Source: Otis tarda
Taxonomy: Eukaryota > Chordata > Aves > Otidiformes > Otididae
Direction of reading: 5' to 3'
Assembly (NCBI GenBank): GCA_026413225.1
Contig: CM048552.1
Span: 211,929,553 to 211,993,552, forward strand
DNA: 64,000 bases
Shown here: positions 35,507-47,994 of the stretch, in pieces
Position numbering within the stretch: the first letter of the stretch is position 1
Layout: each line of letters begins with the position of its first letter
Made by a program: the position numbers and the translations under genes
The notes under the pieces: model-generated
The model's input: only the letters and a program-made list of their open reading frames with translations
The model's database searches: none
What the model was told of the DNA's origin: nothing

Positions 35507-35677
35507 CCATGCACCTGTTTGGCCTAAACTGGCACCTGCAGCCGATGGAAGGGCAGATGTATGAAATCACGGAAGACACAGCCAGCAGTTGGCCAGTGCC
35601 AACGGACGTCTCCTTATATCCTTCGGGGGGCACAGGGTTAGAGTTACCTGACAGGAAAGGCAAAGGAACCAGTGAAG
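35507..35677 (+). CDS. TENM4: TENM4 exon: extracellular juxtamembrane stalk
   Basis: This 171-base exon continues directly from the membrane helix. The split Ala codon is followed by [20 protein letters not shown], then [20 protein letters not shown] and DRKGKGTSE. This segment is diagnostic for teneurin-4: as I recall them, teneurin-2 and -3 have different, shorter sequences here. Borders are TGCTCACCACAG acceptor and GAAG|GTATGG donor. It has the same phase at both ends, so skipping would keep the frame while removing most of the stalk between the membrane and the next extracellular part. Confidence 0.97.
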
Positions 35678-37153
35678 GTATGGTTGGTGTGTGTCCATGT
35701 CGTGAGTCTTCTGTCTGCCTCTGAATTCCAGCCATCCAATCTCATGTTCCATTACCCTCAATGCTGCCATCATCAGGTGCTTTTTCCAGTCTTTCACTTC
35801 TAGAACTACTAGTCGTCGGTCTTGTTTCCGTATGTTTCTAAGTTTCATAACCTTCTGATGTCCACTAATGCGATAAAGCTGTATGCAACCCTCACCACAC
35901 ATCCAAGGCATTCTCAAGGTGGAACCACCTGTACCATATATCACAGGCTACAGAAGGCCATCATGAAAACTCTGCCTCTGGTGGTTGTTTTCATGGGAAA
36001 AAAAAAAAAAAGTGTTTTGAAAATTAAATGATTCCTGGAGAACTAGATCAAGTTTTCTCTACAAGAGTACGGAAATGTTTTTGTTTGCCTGCTCGTTGCC
36101 ACCTAGTACCAAATGTTTTGAGGTCCAAAACATTTGCTAAGAGATATTAGACTGTGAGTTTTGGCATTCCGGAGTTGGACATTTCTTTGCAGAAGTAGCC
36201 AGATAAAAGGCCGAGTCTCCACCAAGTACCACGATGTCAACAGCTTGTAATTTTAACCCAAATTAGAAGCAACTGCTGGTTTGTCAGTCCAGCAGCTTTA
36301 CATCTTACAGGGTTTTCCATAGAGGTAGCACTGCCCAAAGCACCTGTAAGCACTGCGAAGGAGAGGTGTTTCATCCCTCCCAAGACTTAGCTGGAGAAAT
36401 GAGAAATTCAAATTTTCAGAAAGCTCTTTTGTTTGTGTGGCAACCTTCTTTATAAGAGGTTAACAGATTGAAGTCACTGGCTATTTTTGGTAGTTATTTT
36501 GAGGAGGAAGTTTTGTTTGTAAGAGATAAGAAGTATGCTACTATTCTGGCAACTCACTGAACATAAAACTTTCCACAGAGTTCCCTAGATTTTGGCTGAG
36601 AGCCTATGTTTACATGTTTAATTTAAATTAATTGTATTATTTTTTCCTTTAAGAGCTTGTCCGTATGAGTCCAAATAAAGGCCATAATTATGTGTGTTAA
36701 TGTATATACTAGCAACTGATGGCTGACATTGAGTTGCTACAAGGGAAAATCAGCTAAGCAGGTTATTCTCAGCAAACCTTACCAGACAGTACAGCAAGCT
36801 GCAGATATCCCTGCTGTTGTATTCAAAAATACTTCACAACAGATCCTTTATTTTTCCCCCTCTAACTTGCCATATGTTTCTTTTTTGAAACATCTAGTTT
36901 TGATCTGTCCGTTTCCATTTAAAAGTCAAAATGAAAATAAATTGATGTATCCAAAAGTGCCGACCAAGTTGAAGACCTCCACTTGATTTCTTCTTCAGCC
37001 GTGCTTACGGTGACATCAGTAAAAGTTTCAATTGCTGCCGGAAAGCTCTGCTACGAGAGAAATCTGGGAAATACCCTCATTATGTCATTAGAAGACCCCT
37101 CAAGTTAGCGCTTTGTACAGATCTTAGGGAATCTGTGGGCTTTAGAGGAGAAT

Positions 37154-37189
37154 ATCTTGTCCTAACTAAAAAATATGTTAGGACAAGAT
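37154..37189. repeat. Perfect inverted repeat (13-base arms, 10-base loop)
   Basis: ATCTTGTCCTAAC at 37154-37166 is exactly complementary to GTTAGGACAAGAT at 37177-37189, with an A/T-rich 10-base loop. It would form a stable hairpin in RNA. It is shorter than a usual microRNA precursor stem, and I recognise no mature microRNA in it. Confidence 0.85.
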
Positions 37190-37709
37190 CTTTCTTGCAG
37201 GAGTAGCCCTGGCCAGCCTTCAAATGCAGCTCTCTCCTCATCAGATGACGATGCAACTAACTCTGGACTAGCAGTGTCGCATGGCTGCTATTCTAACCCA
37301 GAGCCTATGTGATTGAAATTTATTTAATAACGGATTGAAATATATTTGAAAGTCATCTTGATCACGATGAAATGGGCTGGAATGTGTTCGAAAATCCTTA
37401 CAGCCGATGTGAATGAATCATTGCCAATGCCTGGCCAATTCTCAGCAATAACCATTCCCATTCCTTCTCCTCCATGGCTGTGCTCCAGCACAACATTTAC
37501 CTGTGTGTAAACCCATCCCTGTTTAGCAAAGCACTTAATCACGTGCTTACATTTAAGCATGTAATTAACTGGGATTGAAGTCAGAGAAATAACGAGTGCA
37601 TTCTTAAGTGGTTTGGTGAGTCAAGGTACCTTGCTATCACAAATACAAGCAGATTCAGCAAGGGCTGAAATGAAATAGTTCATTTTGATATCCAAATAAA
37701 TTAGGAATA

Positions 37710-37723
37710 GTTGCTACGGCAAC
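37710..37723. promoter_or_regulatory. RFX-type X-box
   Basis: GTTGCTACGGCAAC fits the X-box rule RYYNYY-N(1-3)-RRNRAC exactly, with a two-base spacer, and is close to a perfect imperfect palindrome. RFX factors bind such sites in enhancers of ciliary, neuronal and immune genes. The surrounding 37.6-37.86 kb is free of transposons and has several ATTAAT-type sites. Function is inferred from consensus only. Confidence 0.45.
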
Positions 37724-38949
37724 TGAAAAGTTCAAGGTAATGTGTGGAAAGAGCAAAGTAATTGACAGCTCAATTAAGAATTCAGGCCTGAAGTTAATTT
37801 TAAAGAGTCAGATATTCTGATTAAAACCTAATTTCTGATTAGAAGCTGAAATGGCTTTCTTATTGTACTTTCTTTATGAAGTATCAAGTCCATAGGGCCC
37901 GATCCTGCTGTAGGTTAAAAACCGGTGAATCACGGATGGGTGTCAGGGTTTGAATTCAGCCTGGTGAAGAGAGCCTTTCTTTGGGCTTCTCCATCAGGAT
38001 GAACGTCAGCCGCCGGCAACACGATGTCGCAGCTCTTAGGATATCAGCTTCTCAGACATACAACTGTCCGCCAAGAGGGTACGTAAACTTCATAATTGTG
38101 TGGACAAACAATTAAATCTGTGAAATTGTCTCTCCCAATGACAGAAGCAAGTGCTGCTCTCCGTACAGGCAGAGTACTGTGCTCGTTTTCTCCAGGCTCT
38201 CTTGCATAGCAACATCTATCGTATTAAATTCTCGCTTGCCCTGATTCACTCTGGTGTACAATCTTTATTAATGAACCATCAGGACGTTTCTCAAATAGTT
38301 GCGGTTTTGAGCTGGATTTCTAAGAATCTATAAAACACATCAGTAGTAATCAGAAAAATAGATCCTTCATTTGAACCAAAACATGTGGTGCTCTTTTTTA
38401 ATATAATCCTGAATCTTTTCATCTTATGATAATAGAATAAGAAACTCTGCATGGAGACATGGGAGCTGTTTCCTTTAATCCTGACAGTGTGAAAAGTAAT
38501 TTTTAGTATGCCCAATAAATATTAACAATCCGGTTGATAAAGTAATCCCCTTTAGAATCTAGCTGGTTGATTTTTGTTGTACAATTGTACTCTATCAGCA
38601 CAAAGTGATTTGGAAAGAATGTCAGTTTACCTAAGCTGCTGCTCGTTATCACTATTAATATACACTTTGACTAAAAAAGGATAAAAAGTAAGCAGATTCC
38701 CCCCTTATATTTACTTGAATGTGATAAACAAAGATAAATATAGATCTTATAAAATTACCAGTAGCTTTTTTTCTGTGAACATGTATACACCCTTTGCTTT
38801 CTAGACTGTGCTGGTACGCATAAAACTTCTGCCAGAAGATACCACAGAAGTGAAACGTGTCACCAGGTCCCACGCCAACAGTGTACTGAAGCAGTTGCTA
38901 ATTTAGTCTTATTTGGGCCAAAAGTTCTGCTAAAAAGTTTTACAGAAGT

Positions 38950-38967
38950 AAAAAAAAAAAAAAAAAA
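38950..38967 (+). repeat. A18 homopolymer
   Basis: A run of 18 A followed by GAAAAAGAAAAA. No SINE or processed gene copy is seen upstream, so it is taken as a simple repeat. Confidence 0.9.
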
Positions 38968-40533
38968 GAAAAAGAAAAATTCTCCATCCTACAAAGAAAC
39001 ATCTTCAGAGACTTCTTGTGTTAATAGATGCATATAATTTCTATATGGATTTTACAGAGACAGCTAAGAATTTACATCTGTTTCTCCTAGAGAGTTTCTG
39101 TTGGAATGGCACATGGAGAAGTTTAATGAAGTATTATAATTAATATGATATAATATTAAAGGAGATACGATAATTTGAAACAATAACATGGAAGGTTGTT
39201 CTACCAATCACCTTTTCAATAGGACAAGTAAATTCTGAGACTATTTAACCTGAATTCGTGGTGGGTGGGAAAATAAATTTTTGTTTCCCATTTCCCAAAT
39301 GTAGATTCTGGAAGAAAGAAGTCTCACAATGTGATTTTCCTACAAAAGTTTGTATGTCCCTGAAAGTTTCCTTCTCATTTTGTTAGAATTGCTTGATCTG
39401 TGAAACAGAAAGTACTATGCTGTAATGGCACAGAGATGAGAAAACAAATTTTTTTTAATATCTAAAATTAATGATTAGTCCTTGTTGGTGACATGGTGCT
39501 CTCCATACTAAGACCAAAGTCTTCCAGGTGACACTACTTTTCAACTAGAAACGTCCTTAAATAAAGGCTGTTTGCTACACAGTTGCCTTGTTCATCTTTA
39601 TGCGAAGATGAAGAGGCCACAAAAGGCAGCATTCTGGGATTTCATTTTTCATTCTGCCCCTCGTTCCCTGGGCTTCCTGTGGGTCCAGATTTTTCAAAGC
39701 GGCCACCAGTTTTGAGAACTGTGAGTGGATGAATTTCTAATCTGGAATTTCTCAGATGTGTTTTCCAGGGATGCTGAGCTCCCTGCTGACTCCCTTGGAC
39801 ATTGTGGCGTGTACTGATGGCCAGGCTCTCCAAGCTGATGGTCGCTTCAAGAAACAGATGCCTCCACTTGCTGGTCTTCTGAAAGAAGATGGATAATCAT
39901 AACACACTTTATAGAATGTATCAAAACCCAATTAAAACTTCTCATGTTTCTTAGTAGATGTTACTCAAGTGCAGGTCATAATTTCCTTAATTTTAGTCAG
40001 TCGTTTTTTGGACTGTTGGAAAAATTTTCAAATACCACTGTGAATAATTAATTTAATAGAGAAATATTTTCCTTTCTCCACTTAGGCATCGTTCATGCTG
40101 CTGTTCTCCACACTACCATTCCATTCTGTGATACGTGTCTGCCTCACTGTTACTACACTTCTCTTTGCTAATTTAATAATGACTTCTCCATCCGTGAAGT
40201 TACATTCTCTTAAAATATAATGTCAGATGATTTATTCTTATCTATCTCCAGAATGTAATTACACACTCTCTGATGTTATAATTTAAACAAAAGGCCGTTT
40301 TTCTCCAGGTTGCTCTTCCCATGTTCATGTTTTCAAACAAAACAGTTACTGTAGCTGGGAATAACCCTACCAGTTTTCCTCCCATGATCATATGGATTGG
40401 CTACATAAAGTATTCTGAAGACCTCAGGACACTAATAGGCTGTTTCTCAAGATCAATGTCAGAGATACCAGTATGTTCGGATTACTTTAGGGTCTAAGGC
40501 TAATCCGAGATTTTTGTTCCTGTATTTTGGCAG

Positions 40534-40748
40534 GAAAGCCCAGTAGTTTCTTTCCAGACGACAGTTTTATAGACTCTGGAGAAATTGATGTTGGCAGACG
40601 AGCCACACAGAAGATCCCTCCTGGTATCTTTTGGAGATCTCAGGTGTTCATCGACCACCCAGTGCATCTGAAATTCAATGTGTCTTTAGGAAAGGCTGCT
40701 CTTGTTGGCATCTATGGCAGAAAAGGCCTCCCACCATCGCATACACAG
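40534..40748 (+). CDS. TENM4: TENM4 exon: extracellular conserved region before the EGF repeats
   Basis: 215 bases coding for [60 protein letters not shown] and [11 protein letters not shown]. The IDSGE-x-x-x-GRR and IPPG-x-FWRSQ words are hallmarks shared by all vertebrate teneurins. NVS is an N-glycosylation site. The exon starts with two bases completing a Gly codon and ends on a whole codon (CAG). Borders are TTTTGGCAG acceptor and ACACAG|GTAATG donor. It matches human teneurin-4 with few substitutions (e.g. PDDS for PEDS, GIFW for GTFW). Confidence 0.97.
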
Positions 40749-43700
40749 GTAATGGGACTTCATTTCAATTAAAGAATAGTTGTCTTAAATTGTATGTTCA
40801 TATGGCTTATTGTTTTTATTCTTTCAGCTATTTCTTCCAAGAATTTGTTGCATGCTTGCAAGTTGTTAAAGGTCATCTATTCAGAGAAAGATAATCAAGT
40901 GACGATTGCAAGATATTTACACACATTAACCTGGTGGGCTGTAGGCACAGGCGAAGCAGGCAGTTGCCTAAGGCAGCAAACTGCCACAGGAGGAAAAGAG
41001 TTTTGAGGGCTGGTGGTGACTGAGGGTATCGGCTGGTTGCCCCTAGCACCACGAGATACCACCTTCTCCATCCAGTGCTCCTTGCAGAAGCAGCCACACT
41101 CGAACTACATTGAAAAGAATAATATCTTAAGTAGTCTTGTGTATCTCTGGTCTGTCTCCCTCTTTCAGCCTCTGCCTTTTCCCCTTTCGTGGTAGGAGCA
41201 GCAATACCTCAGCCCTTCACCCTTCTGGGAGCAAGATTGACTTTTGTTTTCTGCGCTGAAATGCATTGAGCCAACTCTTCACGTTATGCATGTTGACTCT
41301 CAGATTAGACTAAGATTGGTCAGGGCCTGGTAACTGGTGTATAACCAAGCAAAATATTTTTTTTTTTTTTTTTTTTTACAGAAAGCCACTGGCTTACTTA
41401 AGCAGAAATCAAGATATACTTATTATTCTGTAGGACTAAAATGAAAGCAGTTGCTATTCTTGACACACTTTGGCAAAAGCCATGTCAAGGAATCACTTTC
41501 TGGGAAAAGCTCCCCTTAAATCCATCCCCTTAACCACACCCTTAAATACAGATTTTGTACATTATTTTCTCTACTTTCCATTTCAGTTTCTAAGCTGCTC
41601 TTAACCGGATTGATTAATACATTAGGGCATAACTCATATCAGCGATGCAAAGCATCTTACTCCCACTTGCATCAGCAAGTTATCAAAGTATTAGCTGGTT
41701 TATATTAACGTTGTAACTTACCCTTGCCCTCCAGTATTCTCTGAAAAGCCTAGCAACCAACACTACTATGTGAAATTTATAGAAATACCCTGCATTTATT
41801 TTGTTTTTGAACAAACAAATATGGTTATTATGGTCTTTCTGGGTAATACGGTATTTTCTACATATTAACACACCTGCAACTTATTTATGTCAAAGAGGTG
41901 TCATAAATCCACACCTTCTCTGCCTAATTTTCTGCAGAATTAAAATATTTCAATAGGATCAGCAGGTCATAAATTCAGTGACTCAGTAGTGCTGCTATTG
42001 CTCATTTTTAATCAGTCTATTTTTACAGGGAGATTCAAACATTTAAAACTTAATACTCCCGTATTATTTAAACAAAAAACTCAACTCATGGTCACAACAA
42101 TAATACTAATTGTAGATCAGATGTCTATGTGAACTCTTATTTTACTTGTTTATTATCATTATTAATTTTGGTTATGGAACAGGAGTTACTACATGCATAG
42201 TTTCAATTGTTTAAATAACAAAAGTAAAATTTAACACCCAAACCTCAAGTCTATTGAACTTAAAGCAAAATTTTTAAATATATAGGGGTGCTGCACCCAA
42301 CCATGATACTATTTTAAGCAATTAAGAAGTCCACACTGACATCACCATTGCTGTTGGTTTTTATTTAGCCTCATTTTTGTTGGGATTTTCTGAGTGATTT
42401 GTTAGCATCAGGACCTTTCCCATTTAAAACAACACGGTTGTGTACCGGTTGAAGTCTCAGATGGGAACGAGATGTTGACTGTGGGATGTGGCACGTGTTC
42501 TTCAATATTACATGATGGAAGAGGCAATACACTGCTCAGAGTCCTTCTAAGTGCTGCTTTTTGTGTAGCCACCAATTGAGAGCTACCAAGTATATATAAA
42601 AAGAAATCATCATCTGGACCAAAATGTTGCCAAAAATTACCAGAGAGACATTTTTATTCAAACAATAAAAATTATGGTATGCTAATAGAAAGAGATCCCT
42701 AACCCCATCCTATTCTGAAGAAAAAGCTTAATGAAACTGCAGCTATTGAACCAATATTGATATATCACTTGTTAATATTTAATTTTGTTTTGAAATTATT
42801 CCATTTCCTAGATTTATTATTTTAAAATCCTGCTGTCAATGAAAACATTGTTCTCCTTCTGTATATTTACGTAAGAAGTTTAATCCTTACCATTTAATCT
42901 CACCATAGCTTAATAGCCTTAGGAGTCATTAAATAGGTAACCTGTTTATTTGTTTAAATGATACAAAATTACAACATTTATTACAAAAATCTCATCTTTT
43001 CTCTTGCATAATCCATAATATCTGCCACACCTCATAAATCTACCCCAATGAATTTTACATTTCCAAATTTTGTAAGGAATTTCGTAAACAAGACTTTGGC
43101 AAAATGTATGCTTAGAGCAGCGATACAATCTCCCCCAGATTTGATAAAGGGTCAAATTTTTTTCCCCAGCCTATCTCGTGGGTGGCAGTAGTAAAATTCT
43201 AGCTGGCATTCAGAATTTTTTCTGTGTTAGATAATTAGATAATTCTTCTGTTTACTATTAACTAAAGGCATTTATTCTAATTTTCCTCAGCGAATCAATA
43301 GAAGTTACACATTTTTGTTATAGTCTATTAGATTTAATCTTCCTAGATCAAATCATTTTTTAAACTCCTTTAAGCCTGGGCCAAGTTCTGTTAAATCATA
43401 AAGTTTGGGGATTTGCCATCACAGCCTGTGGGAGGCATTTTTCCTTTGGTACAATTCGAATTGATTAACATGGTTTTTATCTACAATTTCCTTGCTTGCA
43501 ATAACTCTAATTGCATATTAAGAATCTCTGAGTGTATTAAAGTGCAATAAAGCAAAATCCATTTTTGGTTCAATTAATATTTACAACTAGTAAACTTTGC
43601 AAAGTGACCAGCATCCACAGCAACATCTTGCAAATATTTATAAAAATAAACTTTTACTTTTGGCAGAAAGCCCCAAGTAAGCGTAACCCAGATTCCCAGA

Positions 43701-44835
43701 TTGGACTGCAACAACAGCAGCTCACCATAGCTGGGTGCCTTGAAATTATTTTCATCACCGTAAGCTTTAAGCATTTACATCTAATATGTAAAATTTTACT
43801 GAAAAGGATGCTCATAAGGCACAATCCACTGGACATTTCTTAGATGTCAACTTTAGGATAAGGCAGATTGCATTCTACAAGCATCTCTCTTTTTTTGGAC
43901 TGCAATCCAGAGGTTCTAGAAAACTAAACACACAATAAAAGTCAGATTAGATAAAGTTCACTTAACATTTGTGATGTCTGCTAGGCTTGTATCTGACTTA
44001 TCCCATTAATATATTGCCAGACAAAATAAAATTATTGCAGAAAGTCAGTGGAAAGTTATTTAAATAGGGAACTAAAGGTAGCTGCAGTACTAGTAGCAAA
44101 ATCAAAGCAAGTGCTCAACTGTAGTTGCCCTGGCAAAAAAATAAATATGTTCTTTTGAGGAAAACTTCCAAAAGCCACTCTTTAAATGGGACTTTTAAAT
44201 ATGACTTTATCTCTTTCCCATCTTCATCTTCTACAACCATCTTTTTAACCACTTTTGCTATTGTTTTAAGATAAAACTCCTGCTGGCTAAGCAAAATACT
44301 TCTGCGAAACCTCGACCAGAATTTACGTACAAATGCCTTTTGTCTTTTCCTTGGTGACCCATAGCAATTTTGGCAAACAACCCAGTTAGGCTAGATACAT
44401 TTTTCTATCTATTTTCCTTATTAGCCAAGACACAAAGAAGCTAACAAATAAGCTTCTTATCATCATACTTACAGTGCAATTTAGGCATGGTTCCAGGGCC
44501 TCCTGCTTCCCTGCCTGTGTTTCTGCAAAATGAGAACACATCAGTAGGGTCAATATGCCCCAAATTACATTCTAAATAGAGACGACTTCTTGATTCACGT
44601 AATTACAGAAAAATAAATTCATATACTAGCTATTTCCAAAATTATTACTTGCAGGTAGTCCAGGAACATACTTGAGTTACCAGAGAAAATCCTGTTTATG
44701 ATGCTTCTGTAGGTGTACGTTTCTAATACTCGACACAAAATATTCCTGTCTCCCTCATAAGATAGACCCAGAGTAAGAGACTAAGCTTTAGGAAGTCTGA
44801 AATACACGCAAACATGACTCTTTTTTATGTTTCAG
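40749..44835 (+). other. TENM4: TENM4 intron (4.1 kb), AT-rich
   Basis: No CR1 copy is seen. Near 40925-41060 there is a GC-richer stretch that may be an old unassigned repeat. A T21 run with a following ACAG lies at 41357-41381. From about 41880 to 44000 the sequence is strongly AT-rich and repeat-free, with homeodomain- and POU-like words such as CTAATTGCATATTAAG near 43508. The acceptor tract TTTTTTATGTTTCAG is good. No second gene. Confidence 0.85.
41357..41377 (+). repeat. T21 homopolymer followed by ACAG
   Basis: Twenty-one T directly followed by ACAG, which resembles a strong splice acceptor. No donor with a good match lies at exon distance and no conserved coding follows, so it is treated as a simple repeat. 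Confidence 0.9.
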
Positions 44836-45046
44836 TTTGACTTTGTTGAGCTCCTCGATGGAAGACGTCTGCTGACACAAGAGGCCAGAAGCTTAGAAGG
44901 ACCTCAGCGGCAACACAGAGCTTTTGTGCCCTTGTCCAGCCACGAGACAGGGTTTATCCAGTATTTGGATTCAGGAATATGGCATTTAGCCTTCTACAAT
45001 GACGGCAAGGAATCGGAAGTGGTTTCTTTTCTGACTACTGCTATCG
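44836..45046 (+). CDS. TENM4: TENM4 exon: extracellular conserved region leading to EGF1
   Basis: 211 bases coding for [20 protein letters not shown], then a variable stretch ([15 protein letters not shown]), then [20 protein letters not shown] and [15 protein letters not shown]. The flanks are almost identical to human teneurin-4, while the middle differs at about half of its positions without changing length. It starts on a whole codon and gives one base (G) to the EGF1 exon. Borders are TTATGTTTCAG acceptor and ATCG|GTAAGG donor. It is part of the folded ectodomain that precedes the dimerising EGF repeats. Confidence 0.97.
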
Positions 45047-46670
45047 GTAAGGATTTCCTGTATTATTCCTAAACTCCTAAATATGCCTGGAGGCCGGGTG
45101 TTCACGCACACACTCACATTGCACGGTAGCTTTGTGTGGTTTGAGAGTGAATGGTTGGAGGGGATGTCCTTAGCAACAGGCTGAATTCTGTTAGGCCCTA
45201 ACTATCTCGTCAGTATTTTGTAGGCCTTTTTAGTAACTATATCCGTAATGATATCCTACCCAGTGGCAAAGATGGATTACAAGCTTGAAATTCCCTGCTT
45301 AATTTTCTTCCTGTGATCTTTTTGTTTAGGTTTTTGTTTGTTTGGTTGGTTTTTTTTCTCTTTCTGGTGCAGAGGTGTAGGAACGATTGACGAGCACACG
45401 GCAGCACCGCGCAACAGTTTTGTGTGACAGATGGTGCTGCCTTTGAGCACCGTCAAAATTGCTCAAGCTAGAGTTCAGGCAGAGTTCTGGGGTTAAAACT
45501 CTAGTAAGGAGCACTGCAAGGCTTGGCAGTAGGAGCCACAGTAACAGGAATCTTTCTTTCTCCTTGCTAATAGAAAGAAGCTGAGATTTCTTAAGAAGAA
45601 CAAATTAACTAAACAAGTCTTTCAGTTTCTCTGGCAGTGAAGTGTTTTGCCAGTTCGACACAAAGGCACCAGCTTGTTGCTGTCCAAGGAGGAGAGGATG
45701 CTGCCTGACAGCCTAGTGCACTGGGTATTCTTCCTCCACCCTGTATATATCAGAATCTGTTTCTAATTCAATAATATTCATTTTTAAATTTGACCGACGT
45801 GCTGAAACTGTTCATATACCCAGATTCATTTGGTTGTAATTTAAAGATTGCTCCATAAAACTAGCACTCAGCTTTCTTCTACCCACAATGATTGTTTAAT
45901 GGACTTTTTTTTCTTTGCTGAAAAAAACAGACTCATTCCAGAGCTGCCATTAATCCCTCTCCCAGAAGAGGCATTGGTGTTGAGTCTCAGCTGTCTGCAA
46001 TAGTTACCTAAGAGCTATGGGCTGTAATTTGTCTTGGCAGGTTAATTAAAAGTTGAGGTCTTATTAAAGCAAAGTCATTAAGATCCCAATATTCCGTTTT
46101 AGCGCTAAAGTTTATCTAAGGCAGAAGTGGAAACACTTCTCTAATACTCTGTTAAATTTAAAACCTGGAAATACACATGTTCAATCCTGTTCACAGTTAA
46201 GTAAGACCAGAAATAGCTGTGTGTTAACTTATGAAGTCCAAGTGTTGCACTATAGGACGCAAATTTACTTTCATTTAGTTTGTTTTAACGATTTCAGTTT
46301 TTACTGACCACCTTCTGCCCAAAAGAACCTCCAGGTATTCTTCTGAAAGTGACATTTTTTTCCTTGTCTAAGAATGTCTCCAGTTTAACATTTCCCACAC
46401 AAGAGAATCTGTAAGGCTGTCACAGCTGTCACAAGTCACTAGATGTTCTTGTTTTCAAAGTGATGCTAAGCGAAATTCTAGCCAGACTTCTTGCTTGGCC
46501 TCGTTGCACTAAGGCAGAGTGGTGAGGAAAAGACAAAACATTATTAATTTGCCTTTGAACAGTAGGGGAGTGGCATGGGTGAGCAGCAGGTCAGATTGTC
46601 TTTAGGGCAATCCTATTTTTTTTGTTCACCATCTGCTGTACCTTCATGACCACATGATAAGCAGAACAGT

Positions 46671-47240
46671 CATAGAATCATAGAATGGTTTGAGTTGGAA
46701 AGGACCTTCAAAGGCCATCCAGTCCAACCCCCCTGCAAGAAGCAGGGACATCTCCAACCAGACCAGGTTGCTCAGAGCCCCAGCCAATCTGGCCTGGAAT
46801 GTTTCCAGGGATGGGGCATCCACCACCTCTCTGGGCAACCTGGGCCAGTGTTCCACCACCCTCAGTGTAAAAAATTTTTTCCTAATATCTAATCTAAATC
46901 TATTTCCCTCTGTTTTGAAACCATGACCCCTTGTCCTGTCACACCAGGCCCTGCTGAAGAGTCTCTCCCCACCTTTCCTGCAGCCCCCTTTGGGCACTGG
47001 GAGGCCGCTCTTAGGTCTCCCCGGAGCCTCCTCTTCTCCAGACTGAACAGCCCCAGCTCTCTCAGCCTGGCCTCACAGCAGAGCTGCTCCAGCCCTCTCA
47101 GCATCCGCGTGGCCTCCTCTGGACCCTCTCCAACTGGTCCATGTCCTTCTGATGTTGAGGGCTCCAGAACTGGACGCAGTGCTGCAGGTGGGATCTCACG
47201 AGAGCAGAGTAGAGGAGCAGAATCACTTCCCTCGATCCCC
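46671..47240 (-). mobile_element. CR1 LINE 3' end, longest 3'-end copy in the window
   Basis: It runs from the tail complement (CATAGAATCATAGAATGG) back through about 570 bases, further 5' than any other 3'-end copy. On the minus strand it codes for LEQLCCEARLRELGLFSLEK, RRLRGDLRAASQCPKG, then IRKKFFTLRVVEHWPRLPRE. This is the C-terminal part of CR1 ORF2. The long minus-strand open frames belong to the element. Main subfamily and fairly well preserved, so relatively young within this window. Confidence 0.95.
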
Positions 47241-47994
47241 CACTGACCTTGAATCATTCTGTCTCTCAGTGCCAGGAAGTTTTCTTTTGCTACACGAGAG
47301 AGCTTTGCCCGTATGTGGGAATCACTTTGCCCACTGGCAGCCGTAGAGCAACACAACCCTGTCGCGTAGAGGAAAAACTGTTTAGGTACAAGCCTTGCAC
47401 TTTGAAACTCACTTGAGATAAGTAAAATTTTTAGATAGGCTAAAGATGTGGCTTCTTGGCTAGAATTTGGTCAGAGAAGTGCAGCATTTTTATAAGTACC
47501 GCAAAAACCGTAACAGCTGTAACAAGCCTATGCCTTTCTTCTTAGTGTAGATTTCAACAGCTTGTTTAAAAAAAAATCAAGTCAGGTGTTTTGTGTAAAT
47601 GTACTGTAATGCTTCAGAACCTTTCTAGTGTATTCATGAGGTCTGGCAAGACATGGCTGCTAGATTTTAAGTCTATAAATACCGTACTACTGTAGTGTTA
47701 GAATTTTTGTTGGTGCCAGAGTAAAGAGGATACAGCAACCTGACACGGTGTTTATGAACCGGGGTGTAAAATCGCAATGGCAAACAAATAAATCAAGTCA
47801 CACGTGATGGGAGCCTTAGATCTATCTGTGTGGGGTGAGGAACCTGCAGAGGAGTTGTGTTGACTGTCAGAGGCAAGCTGCCATTTAATTTGATTTTTGT
47901 GACTGGAGCACCTAGAAAAATCTCTCTCTATTTTCACATAGTGCTTATAGTGAGAGTGTGTGTGAAAAGTAGAGCTGTGATGCAGGAAGAAGTA

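Larger units (their letters stand above)
35678..40533 (+). other. TENM4: TENM4 intron (4.9 kb)
   Basis: No transposon was recognised. It contains a perfect 13-base inverted repeat (37154-37189), an RFX-type X-box (37710-37723) in a repeat-free AT-leaning stretch, and an A18 run (38950-38967). The remaining sequence shows nothing I can name. The acceptor is CTGTATTTTGGCAG. Confidence 0.85.

Noticed and set aside
35325-35735. 136-codon minus-strand open frame across the stalk exon
   Set aside because: It is a shadow of the TENM4 exon at 35507-35677, with no independent signal.
41357-41381. Strong-looking splice acceptor (T21 then ACAG)
   Set aside because: No consensus donor at exon distance and no conserved reading frame. 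A homopolymer explains it.
46889-47356. 155-codon minus-strand open frame
   Set aside because: Most of it is the C-terminal part of CR1 ORF2 in a 5'-truncated LINE, not a host gene.
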